From contig QOAV01000163.1 of assembly GCA_003972845.1 (NCBI GenBank), forward strand, positions 1 to 7,975: a stretch of 7,975 bases of DNA, in the 5' to 3' direction. Source of the stretch: Gammaproteobacteria bacterium. GTDB lineage: Bacteria > Pseudomonadota > Gammaproteobacteria > QOAV01. Numbering within the stretch: position 1 is the first letter of the stretch; each line of letters begins with the position of its first letter. Below, one piece after another: positions 1 to 6,946 of the stretch. Made by a program: the position numbers and the translations under genes. Under the pieces are notes generated by a model, which saw nothing but the letters and a program-made list of their open reading frames with translations, searched no databases and was not told where the DNA came from.

Positions 1-246
1 GTTGCTGGTGGTGATGTGCTGACCGGCCGCCACCGGCGTATGGCAGGCTGCCAGCAGGCGTCCCGGCCGGCCGGCATCCAGCGCGACATCCACCAGACAC
101 AGACGGCAAGCGCCAAACGGTTTGAGTGCGGGATCGTTGCACAACACCGGTATTTCCTGCTCGCCCAGGTGGCGGCTGGCCCATTGATAGATGGTTTCGC
201 CCGGTTCAAATGAAAGGCGCTTGCCGTTGAGATATGCGCTGTTCAT
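1..246 (-). CDS. fdhA: NAD-dependent formate dehydrogenase alpha subunit, N-terminal part (runs off window)
   Basis: Only the first 82 codons are visible; the gene continues past the low-coordinate edge. The peptide begins MNSAYLNGKRLSFEPGETIY and has the four cysteines of a NuoG-type plant-ferredoxin [2Fe-2S] domain: C36, C47, C50 (in GACRLCLVDV) and C68 (in AACHTPV). In the family this domain precedes [4Fe-4S] modules and a molybdopterin/tungstopterin catalytic domain that oxidises formate to CO2 in the cytoplasm; none of those is visible here. Its ATG (244-246) overlaps the fdhB stop as ATGA, which implies translational coupling and a 1:1 complex with FdhB. NuoG or a hydrogenase HoxU would share the domain, but the position after fghA and an FdhB-like subunit makes formate dehydrogenase the best reading. 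Whether the metal is Mo or W cannot be told. Confidence 0.85.
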   Translation of the reverse strand, partial: MNSAYLNGKRLSFEPGETIYQWASRHLGEQEIPVLCNDPALKPFGACRLCLVDVALDAGRPGRLLAACHTPVAAGQHITTSN

Positions 247-1838
247 GCTGTTTGCTCCCAGCCTTTGAAAAAAGGCTCAAGTTCTTCCCGGAAATGCGCC
301 AGGCAATTCCTCACCGGCAGCGGCAGACCGCCCCCCAGTGCACAGAGCGAACCGGTCTCCAGCGTCTCCAGCAGTCCGCCCATCAACCCCAGTTCTACAG
401 GTTGCTGATCTGATTGCTGCAACATGACCGCTCCTTTCGCCGTGCCTACCCGGCAGGGAGTACATTTGCCGCAGGATTCGTGCGCCATATAGCTGAACAA
501 ATGCCGCAGCAGGTCAATTATGGGAAAATTTTCCGGAATGGCTATGATGCCGGCATGCCCCAGGCTGTATCCGGCCTCGCGCGTAGTGTCAAAGTCAACG
601 GCCAGCTCATCGAGCCGGTCCACGGGGATGACGCTGCCCAATGGACCGCCCACCTGCAATGCCTTCACGGGTACGCGAAAACCACCCGCGTGTTCGTACA
701 CCAGCTCTTCAAAACCCATGCCGAAATCCACTTCGTACAAGCCCGGCCGGACAAACTGGCTGTCCATTGATATCAGCTTGCCGCCCGTGCTGGTTTGGGT
801 GCCAATGGCGGCAAAAGCGTCGCCGCCATGTCGCAGTACCCACGGAATATTGGCGAAAGTTTCCACATTGGAAACGACGGTGGGCTTGCCCCACAGGCCG
901 TATTGTGCGGGGTAGGGAGGCCGCACCCGCACTTCAGGACGCAGCCCTTCAATGGAATTGAGCAAGGCGGTTTCCTCGCCGCAGACATAGGAACCCGCGC
1001 CTTCGACCACATGGAAGCGGATGCCGCCGCTCAAGTCGTCCGGCCATTGCTCATACTCGTTGATGGCGGACTCGACTGCGCCTATGGCTTCGGGGTATTC
1101 GAAGCGTATGTACAATACGCAGTCCGTGGCCCCGGCAGCAACGGCAGTGGCGAACATGCCTGCCATGACCTTGTGGGGATGCTGCTCCAGCAAATAACGG
1201 TCGGAAAACGCGCCCGGATCGCCTTCGTCCGCATTGCAGACGATGAATTTCTTCCGTGCTTCTTCACCGGCGCAGGCGGCCAGCTTGAAGGCAAAGGCAA
1301 AACCTGCGCCGCCGCGCCCGCGCAAACTGGATGCCTCCAGCTCGGATATGATGGCGTCGGGATGGGTCATGGCGATGGAATACAAGTCCTGCGGGGAATC
1401 GGCGTCACTACTCAGTATGCCGGCGGAGGACAGGTCATACACCGGCATGGCGGGCTGACCGATGTCCCCGTCATTCACGCTCCAGGTGGAAAAATGACCA
1501 TCGTCGCCATGCTTCAGCAGGCCGCCGCCAGCGTAGCAATAGCCCAGGCACATCGCTTCGCCGGCGTTGGCATATCTGTTTTCGGCATGTGCGCATGTGC
1601 CGGAAGCCAGACAGGCGGTTCCCTTGCAGACCCACTGCGAATGCTTTCTGTTTTCGGGCTGCAGATAGTCATAAAAGCTGGCCGTTCCCGTGGTGAAGGA
1701 AGGGTTGAGGGACAATTCCCCGGCCAGTTGGCCCAATTGATCTTGCGCTCCGTCCTTGCTGGCGGCGTCACACAGACGTCGAAAGACGCTGTTTTTCAGG
1801 CCTTTGCGGTAACTCTGCCAGCGCGCGTTTTCTGACAT
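243..1838 (-). CDS. fdhB: NAD-dependent formate dehydrogenase beta subunit, NuoE-NuoF fusion type
   Basis: The 531-residue product is the diaphorase subunit that passes formate electrons to NAD+. Residues about 60-110 hold a NuoE-like [2Fe-2S] region with C71-x4-C76 and C97-x3-C101. The NuoF part follows: the glycine-rich nucleotide motif RGRGGAGF (173-180), CNADEGDPGAF (201-211) and GAGSYVCGEETALL (281-294) of the FMN/NADH fold, then [4Fe-4S] ligands C456, C459, C462 (ESCGKCTPC) and C499 (SLCALGG). This NuoE-NuoF fusion is the architecture of the beta subunit of two-subunit methylotroph formate dehydrogenases, and HoxF is a related fusion. I chose the ATG at 1836-1838. The frame stays open to 1994, but the extra 52 residues lie inside fghA and look unlike the family. 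The gap after fghA is 16 nt with a weak AAAAAG ribosome site; the 3' end overlaps fdhA by ATGA. Confidence 0.93.
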   Translation of the reverse strand: MSENARWQSYRKGLKNSVFRRLCDAASKDGAQDQLGQLAGELSLNPSFTTGTASFYDYLQPENRKHSQWVCKGTACLASGTCAHAENRYANAGEAMCLGYCYAGGGLLKHGDDGHFSTWSVNDGDIGQPAMPVYDLSSAGILSSDADSPQDLYSIAMTHPDAIISELEASSLRGRGGAGFAFAFKLAACAGEEARKKFIVCNADEGDPGAFSDRYLLEQHPHKVMAGMFATAVAAGATDCVLYIRFEYPEAIGAVESAINEYEQWPDDLSGGIRFHVVEGAGSYVCGEETALLNSIEGLRPEVRVRPPYPAQYGLWGKPTVVSNVETFANIPWVLRHGGDAFAAIGTQTSTGGKLISMDSQFVRPGLYEVDFGMGFEELVYEHAGGFRVPVKALQVGGPLGSVIPVDRLDELAVDFDTTREAGYSLGHAGIIAIPENFPIIDLLRHLFSYMAHESCGKCTPCRVGTAKGAVMLQQSDQQPVELGLMGGLLETLETGSLCALGGGLPLPVRNCLAHFREELEPFFKGWEQTA

Positions 1839-1854
1839 ATCTTTTTGACGGGCG

Positions 1855-2706
1855 TCAGCCGTCCCCTTGCAGGTATTTCGCGTGATGCCGGATGTGGTCT
1901 TCCATGAAACTCGAAATAAAGAAATAACTGTGGTCGTAGCCTTCCTGCATACGCAGATTGAGAGACTGGCCCGTTTCCCTGCAGGCCATTTCAAACAGTT
2001 CAGGGCGCAGATGTTGCCGCAAAAAAGGATCGGCTGAGCCCTGGTCGATGAGTATTTCCGTATCGACCGTATGGCCGGATTTCACCAGTTCAACGGCGTC
2101 ATGGTCTTTCCATGACTGCTTGTCATCGCCCAGGTATCCGGACAGGGCTTTCTGCCCCCACGGTACCTGGGAGGGCGCGACGATGGGGGAGAAGGCCGAA
2201 ATGCTGCGGTATTTACCGGGGTTTTTCAGGCCAATGGTCAGCGCGCCGTGGCCGCCCATGGAATGACCGAAGATGCCCGCACGTGACGCATCCACCGGAA
2301 ATTCCGCATTGATGATTGTCGGCAGTTCCCCGGTCACATAGCTGTACATGTGATAAGTCTGCGACCACGGTTCCTGCGTTGCGTCCACATAGAATCCCGC
2401 ACCGCTGCCGAAATCATAGTCGTCATGTTCACCCGGATAGTCCGTGCCGCGCGGGCTGGTGTCCGGCGCCACCACGATCAGCCCGTGTTGCGCCGCATAT
2501 TTCTGAAAGCAACCCTTGGCGGTGACGTTCTCCTGCGTACAGGTGAGGCCAGACAGGTAATACAACACGGGTACCACGCCGGAATTGGTCTGTGGCGGTA
2601 CATACACACTGAATTCCATGTCGCAGGACAGGGTTTCAGAGGCGTGTTTGTACACGCCCTGCATGCCACCAAAAGACTTGTGCTGTTCAACGCTTTCCAG
2701 GGCCAT
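1855..2706 (-). CDS. fghA: S-formylglutathione hydrolase
   Basis: The 283-residue cytoplasmic alpha/beta hydrolase (esterase D family) hydrolyses S-formylglutathione to formate and glutathione, the third step of glutathione-dependent formaldehyde oxidation. The catalytic triad is readable: Ser149 in GHSMGG, Asp226 in QGSADPFL and His259 in YDHSYFF. The family-typical LSGLTCTQEN (51-60) with C56 and PDTSPRG (81-87) are present. The length is normal for the family (about 280). The start is 2 nt after the frmA stop with no strong Shine-Dalgarno, so translation is probably coupled to frmA. The product feeds the formate dehydrogenase encoded directly downstream. Confidence 0.97.
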   Translation of the reverse strand: MALESVEQHKSFGGMQGVYKHASETLSCDMEFSVYVPPQTNSGVVPVLYYLSGLTCTQENVTAKGCFQKYAAQHGLIVVAPDTSPRGTDYPGEHDDYDFGSGAGFYVDATQEPWSQTYHMYSYVTGELPTIINAEFPVDASRAGIFGHSMGGHGALTIGLKNPGKYRSISAFSPIVAPSQVPWGQKALSGYLGDDKQSWKDHDAVELVKSGHTVDTEILIDQGSADPFLRQHLRPELFEMACRETGQSLNLRMQEGYDHSYFFISSFMEDHIRHHAKYLQGDG

Positions 2707-2708
2707 GG

Positions 2709-3836
<1,128 letters not shown>

Positions 3837-3873
3837 TCATGATGAAAGCGCTACCGATGATCACACAAGCTGC

Positions 3874-3918
3874 CGCAAGCGATCCTTGCTTGCGACAGCA
3901 CCATCCGTGGACTGGTGC
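3874..3918. repeat. Two adjacent stem-loops in the gfa-frmA gap
   Basis: Two perfect inverted repeats lie 3 nt apart in the 147-nt gap between gfa and frmA. The first (3874-3894) has 7-bp arms CGCAAGC/GCTTGCG around a 7-nt loop. The second (3898-3918) has 6-bp arms GCACCA/TGGTGC around a 9-nt loop. Neither is followed by a T-run on the minus strand, so they do not look like intrinsic terminators. They could stabilise or process the operon mRNA, or slow passage into frmA. The rest of the gap (3819-3966) holds a weaker imperfect dyad at 3926-3940 and no convincing promoter or coding region. Confidence 0.55.
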
Positions 3919-3966
3919 AATGGCCCGGTGACCGTTACCGCAGCAACGCTTCCCTGGGTTGAATGA

Positions 3967-4527
3967 TTATGCGGCGGCTTTTGCCGTATGCGCCGCGATG
4001 GCGTCCATCAGGGCCGGCGACAGGCAGTCATAAGGCTCCAGCCCCATGTCACGCAGTTCCTGGCGGATGGCGTTCATTTCTTCCGGCGGCGTACCGGATT
4101 CGATGATCGACGACACAAACGCGGCAAATTCCGGCGCGGCCCAGCCGCTTTCCGTAAACAGCTCCGGATGAATGAAATCCAGCCCGTAGAAGGGATGGTT
4201 TTCATCCTCGATGCGTCCGTACATGTGCGTGCCGCAGTCCCTGCAGGCATGGCGCTGAATCACGGCGGATTCGTCAATGACATGCAGTTTATCACCGTTT
4301 TCCAGCACTTCCACGGTATCGCGCGGCACCACGGCGACCAGTGAGAACAGCGCCCCGTCGGGTTTCCAGCATTTGGTGCAACCGCAGGCATGATTGTGAG
4401 CAACCTGGCTGCCAACTGCGACCTTTACCGGGTTGACGTCGCAACGGCAGACCAGAGTGCCGCCAGTAAAATCGTCGGATGTGGCGGTCCTTCCCTGGTT
4501 TAGTAAAGGGTGAATAGCATGACCCAT
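3967..4527 (-). CDS. gfa: Glutathione-dependent formaldehyde-activating enzyme (S-(hydroxymethyl)glutathione synthase)
   Basis: The 186-residue cytoplasmic zinc protein is reported to speed the condensation of formaldehyde with glutathione, making the substrate of FrmA; some work sees it more as a glutathione carrier. The cysteine pattern fits the Paracoccus enzyme: C27/C29 (VCRC) and C95/C98 (CRDC) as the structural zinc site, and C48/C50/C53 (CGCTKC) as the second, catalytic zinc site. The conserved segment [20 protein letters not shown] follows the last pair. The length is close to the usual 190. The ATG has a very strong AAAGGAGG ribosome site about 6 nt upstream, the best in the window, suiting the first gene of an induced operon. 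It is followed by frmA 147 nt away. Confidence 0.96.
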   Translation of the reverse strand: MGHAIHPLLNQGRTATSDDFTGGTLVCRCDVNPVKVAVGSQVAHNHACGCTKCWKPDGALFSLVAVVPRDTVEVLENGDKLHVIDESAVIQRHACRDCGTHMYGRIEDENHPFYGLDFIHPELFTESGWAAPEFAAFVSSIIESGTPPEEMNAIRQELRDMGLEPYDCLSPALMDAIAAHTAKAAA

Positions 4528-4533
4528 AATGTC

Positions 4534-4541
4534 CTCCTTTA
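4534..4541 (-). promoter_or_regulatory. Strong ribosome binding site of gfa
   Basis: On the minus strand AAAGGAGG ends about 6 nt before the gfa ATG. It is close to a full match to the anti-Shine-Dalgarno sequence and stands out from the weak sites of the downstream, coupled genes. It supports the chosen gfa start. Confidence 0.8.
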
Positions 4542-4575
4542 TCCTCTTCGGAATAGCGGGTTCTTGTCAGGGAGC

Positions 4576-4604
4576 ATACTAGAATGAATGTTCATTTCAG
4601 TCAA
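4576..4604 (-). promoter_or_regulatory. Sigma70-type promoter of the gfa-frmA-fghA-fdhBA operon
   Basis: Reading the minus strand, a -35 box TTGACT (4604-4599) and a -10 box TAGTAT (4581-4576) are separated by exactly 17 bp. Transcription would begin near 4569, giving a leader of roughly 40 nt that carries the strong gfa ribosome site. The spacer is filled by the dyad annotated separately, so a bound repressor would directly block RNA polymerase. The call rests on box match and spacing only. Confidence 0.7.
4578..4601. promoter_or_regulatory. Probable TetR-family operator in the promoter spacer
   Basis: The core is a 14-bp dyad, AATGAA-TG-TTCATT (4583-4596), with perfect 6-bp arms. After two unpaired bases on each side, ACT (4578-4580) and AGT (4599-4601) are again complementary, so 9 of 12 positions per half are symmetric over 24 bp. 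This size and symmetry fit TetR-family operators. It lies between the -35 and -10 boxes of the gfa promoter and 37 bp past the end of the tetR gene. Binding by that protein is inferred from proximity. Confidence 0.65.
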
Positions 4605-4637
4605 GGACCAGGCAAGACAACAGCGTGCTTTTATCGT

Positions 4638-5288
4638 TCAGGACCGGGCTTTGGTGACCGGGCGGGAGCGCTCCGGTATCTCTTGCGCAAGCTTGTCAGA
4701 AACCATGCCATTCCATAGAACGTCCAGCATGTCATTGCGGTACTGCATCAGCGGGGCGGTAATGGAGCCGTCCAGACGCAGCTGAATCAGTCTCGCCATG
4801 CCGCCGAAAATGCAGGCCGTCGCCACCCAGGGAGCGGTTTGCCGCAATTCTCCCCGCTGGATTCCCTGCTCGACGATGGCGCGCATCTTGAGAAAAGGGG
4901 ACGATTCGCAAATATGCGCCTGTTGCGGCAGAAAATCGGCATGTTTGGTGTGAAAGATGTAGGCGATGATATTGCGATGGGTCTCGGTGTGTTGAAACAG
5001 CGATTCGATAATGGCCTGGCAACGATCTGCCGCGTTGTCGTGCCGGTCCATGATGCCGTCGATCAGTTGATCCAGCTCGCCGAGTATATGAGTGTACAGC
5101 GCATCGGCGACGCCTTCCTTGCCGCCGAAATGCTTGTATATGGAGCCGATGCTGACGTCGGCCCGTTTCTGGATTTCATGAACCGAAACATTGTGGTAGC
5201 CCTGTTCGACAAACAGATCCAGCGCCGCGGTCAGAATCCGGCAATCCAGCGGTTCCGGGTCCGGACAGGCTTGGGTCAGATAGGGCAT
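4638..5288 (-). CDS. TetR/AcrR-family transcriptional regulator, probable repressor of the formaldehyde operon
   Basis: The 216-residue protein has an N-terminal TetR helix-turn-helix at about 34-60 (VSVHEIQKRADVSIGSIYKHF, with FGGKEGV next). The typical pattern of a helix, a turn at ADVSIG and the recognition helix with SIYKHF is clear. The rest is an all-helical ligand domain too divergent to assign an effector by eye. It has five cysteines (C8, C16, C90, C127, C159), some of which could react with an aldehyde, but none is a recognised sensor site. The gene lies 110 nt upstream of gfa on the same strand, next to a dyad inside the gfa promoter, so control of the formaldehyde operon is the likely job. 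It begins 25 nt after the metallopeptidase stop, has an AGGA ribosome site, and is probably cotranscribed with that gene. Confidence 0.92.
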   Translation of the reverse strand: MPYLTQACPDPEPLDCRILTAALDLFVEQGYHNVSVHEIQKRADVSIGSIYKHFGGKEGVADALYTHILGELDQLIDGIMDRHDNAADRCQAIIESLFQHTETHRNIIAYIFHTKHADFLPQQAHICESSPFLKMRAIVEQGIQRGELRQTAPWVATACIFGGMARLIQLRLDGSITAPLMQYRNDMLDVLWNGMVSDKLAQEIPERSRPVTKARS

Positions 5289-5313
5289 GAACGGTTCCTG
5301 TCCGGGGGCGGCC

Positions 5314-6090
5314 CTACAGTTTCAGGCCGGCCTTGGTGAAGGTATCGCAGCTTTCCAGCGCACCGGTGGCCAGACCCCGTTTCAGCCACTGCATGCGCTG
5401 TTTCGATGAGCCGTGGGTGAAGGCGTCGGGGCGCACTCGAGCGCCGGCATTGCGCATGATGGCGTCGTCGCCGATGGATTTGGCGGCCTGCAGACCTTCC
5501 TCAATGTCGCCGGGCTCGAGCATTTTCTGCTGCTGGTTGGCATAGTGAGCCCAGATGCCGGCGTAGCAGTCGGCCTGCAGCTCCATCAGCACGGACAGGG
5601 CGTTGGCGGTTTTCTTGCTGGAGCGCATTTGCAGGTTGCGAACCTTGTCGGAAGTGCCAGCCAGATTCTGGATGTGATGACCGATCTCATGCCCCAGCAC
5701 ATAGGCGCGGGCAAAATCACCGGAGCCGCCCATGGCGGCCAGTTGGCGGTAAAAGCTGAGGTCAATGTAGACCTTGTGATCGCCGGGGCAGTAGAACGGG
5801 CCGGCGGCGGCGGAAGTCATGCCGCAGGCGGATTGCACATAGTCGGTAAACATGACCAGTTTGGGCGCTGCGTAGGTGGCGCCATATTTCTTGAATATGG
5901 AACTCCAGACATCTTCGGTGCTGGCCAGAACGGCAGACACAAATTCGGCCTGCTCGTCATTGGCTTTGCTGTCTGACGCGCCGCCAGCAGACGTGGAGCC
6001 GGGAATTTGCTGCGGAATCGGGCGGGGCTGGGGCGCGGAATGCCCGATAACCACCGGCCCGCCGCCGGTAAACATGCGCAGCAGGGACAT
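5314..6090 (-). CDS. ypfJ: Neutral zinc metallopeptidase, YpfJ/KPN_02809 family, catalytic part (separated from its membrane anchor)
   Basis: The 258-residue open frame holds the whole zinc-peptidase-like domain. It has the HEIGHH zinc motif (134-139), the downstream acid E170 in MELQADCYAG as probable third ligand, the conserved GPFYCPGDHKVYIDLSFY block (97-114), and the C-terminal DAFTHGSSKQRMQWLKRG segment. In relatives such as E. coli YpfJ this domain is joined to a basic N-terminus and one transmembrane helix; the physiological substrate is unknown. Here the anchor is encoded in the same frame immediately upstream but ends in a TGA (6097-6099), two codons before this ATG. The ATG has no convincing Shine-Dalgarno, so this part would need reinitiation or readthrough and might be made poorly or as a soluble cytoplasmic protein. 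The catalytic part shows no other lesion. Confidence 0.85.
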   Translation of the reverse strand: MSLLRMFTGGGPVVIGHSAPQPRPIPQQIPGSTSAGGASDSKANDEQAEFVSAVLASTEDVWSSIFKKYGATYAAPKLVMFTDYVQSACGMTSAAAGPFYCPGDHKVYIDLSFYRQLAAMGGSGDFARAYVLGHEIGHHIQNLAGTSDKVRNLQMRSSKKTANALSVLMELQADCYAGIWAHYANQQQKMLEPGDIEEGLQAAKSIGDDAIMRNAGARVRPDAFTHGSSKQRMQWLKRGLATGALESCDTFTKAGLKL

Positions 6091-6096
6091 GGGGTC

Positions 6097-6267
6097 TCAA
6101 CCGAGCAGGACGAAACCGACCGCCAGCAACAGCAGCGTGCCGCCGCCGATGCCCAGGCCGCTGCCGCGTCCGCCGCCCATGGGGAAGGGGAAACGAAAGC
6201 CGCCACTGCCGCGGCGGCCTCTGCGATCTTCTATGTTTTTACTGCGGCGTGAGGTTTTCCAGCGCAT
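6097..6267 (-). pseudogene. N-terminal membrane-anchor fragment of the YpfJ-family metallopeptidase, ended by in-frame TGA
   Basis: The 56 codons encode the usual start of YpfJ-family proteins: MRWKTSRRSKNIEDRRGRRG, a glycine-rich stretch, then a hydrophobic segment GTLLLLAVGFVLLG (about 43-56). The match of MRW...(S/D)NxEDRR to the family sets the start at 6265-6267, although the frame is open to 6366 inside metW. The next codon is TGA, and translation past it would give DPMSLLRMF, the expected family continuation (compare G-x-DP after the helix in relatives). Frame is kept across the stop, so this is a single nonsense change, not a frameshift. It could be a sequencing error, a recent mutation, or a real split into an anchor peptide and a soluble domain. 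Confidence 0.7.
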
Positions 6268-6299
6268 CGTGTTGTTCCATTGCTGATTGTTATTGTAGC

Positions 6300-6329
6300 T
6301 GTATATCGGGGCAGAGGCCGGCTTGTCAA
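6300..6329 (-). promoter_or_regulatory. Sigma70-type promoter before the metallopeptidase-tetR genes
   Basis: On the minus strand a perfect -35 box TTGACA (6329-6324) is followed after 18 bp by TATACA (6305-6300). The -35 box overlaps the metW stop codon. Transcription would begin near 6293, about 26 nt before the ATG at 6267. It would make the metallopeptidase and tetR genes a unit independent of metXW. No intrinsic terminator is visible between metW and this promoter, so read-through from metXW is also possible. Confidence 0.6.
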
Positions 6330-6946
6330 GCTGCGCCCGGCCCGCGCTGAAACCGGTACATGCCAATTTCCCCCATCAAATTGGGCCACAGGCGAGCGCC
6401 GAAACTGGTTTCGTGCTGGTGGTTCAGCGCACGTTTTTCCAGTATCTGGATATTTTTTTCCATGCACAGATTGTCAAAATCTTTCAGTGTGCATAAATGG
6501 ATATTCGGCGTGTTGTACCAGCGATGGGGCAGGGTGCGGGAAACCGGCATGGTTCCCTTGATGCCCATCTGATGGCGATGGCTCCAGTGCGCGAAATTGG
6601 GAAAAGTGACGATGCCTTCCCGCCCCACACGCAACATTTCATCCAGCAGCAGGTCGGGATGCGTGATGGCCTGCAGGGTCATGGACAGAATCACGTAATC
6701 GAATGATTCCCCGTCAAATTCCGCCAGACCCTTGTCAAGATCGGATTGCACCACGTTGACGCCGCGGTCGATGCAGGTGGCAATGTGCTTGTCGGCGATT
6801 TCAATGCCGTAGCCGGTGGCCTGTTTTTCCTGCGCCAGTTGCGCCAGCAGGGCGCCATCGCCGCAGCCCAGATCAAGCACGCGGCTGCCCGGCTCGACCC
6901 AGTCCGCGATAATCCTGAAATCCGGCCGAAGGTTCTGATCGTTCAT
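6326..6946 (-). CDS. metW: MetW, methionine biosynthesis protein (SAM-methyltransferase fold)
   Basis: The 206-residue protein has a class I methyltransferase fold: motif [13 protein letters not shown] (23-34), the acidic end of strand 2 in GYGIEIA, and family signatures [27 protein letters not shown] and [19 protein letters not shown]. It matches full-length MetW (about 195-205). MetW is genetically linked to MetX and has been reported to stimulate MetX activity rather than to act as a known methyltransferase; its substrate, if any, is unsettled. The ATG (6944-6946) overlaps the metX stop as ATGA, so the two are translationally coupled, which suits an obligate partner. Confidence 0.95.
   Translation of the reverse strand: MNDQNLRPDFRIIADWVEPGSRVLDLGCGDGALLAQLAQEKQATGYGIEIADKHIATCIDRGVNVVQSDLDKGLAEFDGESFDYVILSMTLQAITHPDLLLDEMLRVGREGIVTFPNFAHWSHRHQMGIKGTMPVSRTLPHRWYNTPNIHLCTLKDFDNLCMEKNIQILEKRALNHQHETSFGARLWPNLMGEIGMYRFQRGPGAA

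Noticed and set aside
795..1835. A 346-codon open frame on the plus strand, fully antisense to fdhB
   Set aside because: It mirrors the codon pattern of a clear conserved gene in GC-rich DNA, shows no recognisable domain, and has no ribosome site or promoter.
1839..1994. Longer 5' extension of fdhB
   Set aside because: The added residues lie within the fghA coding end, are cysteine- and threonine-rich out-of-frame noise, and do not resemble the family. The ATG at 1838 fits the operon spacing.
3874..3894. Intrinsic terminator after gfa
   Set aside because: The stem is short (7 bp) and no T-run follows on the minus strand.
5286..5297. GAACGGTTC dyad at the tetR start as an autoregulatory operator
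   Set aside because: It shares only ATGAAC with the dyad at 4583-4596, part of which is the start codon itself. The second arm differs and no promoter is visible around it.
6097..6099. TGA as selenocysteine or tryptophan codon
   Set aside because: The site is a linker after a transmembrane helix, not a redox or catalytic position. I see no selenocysteine insertion hairpin, and TGA is used as the normal stop of metX, metW, fdhB, fghA, frmA and tetR here.
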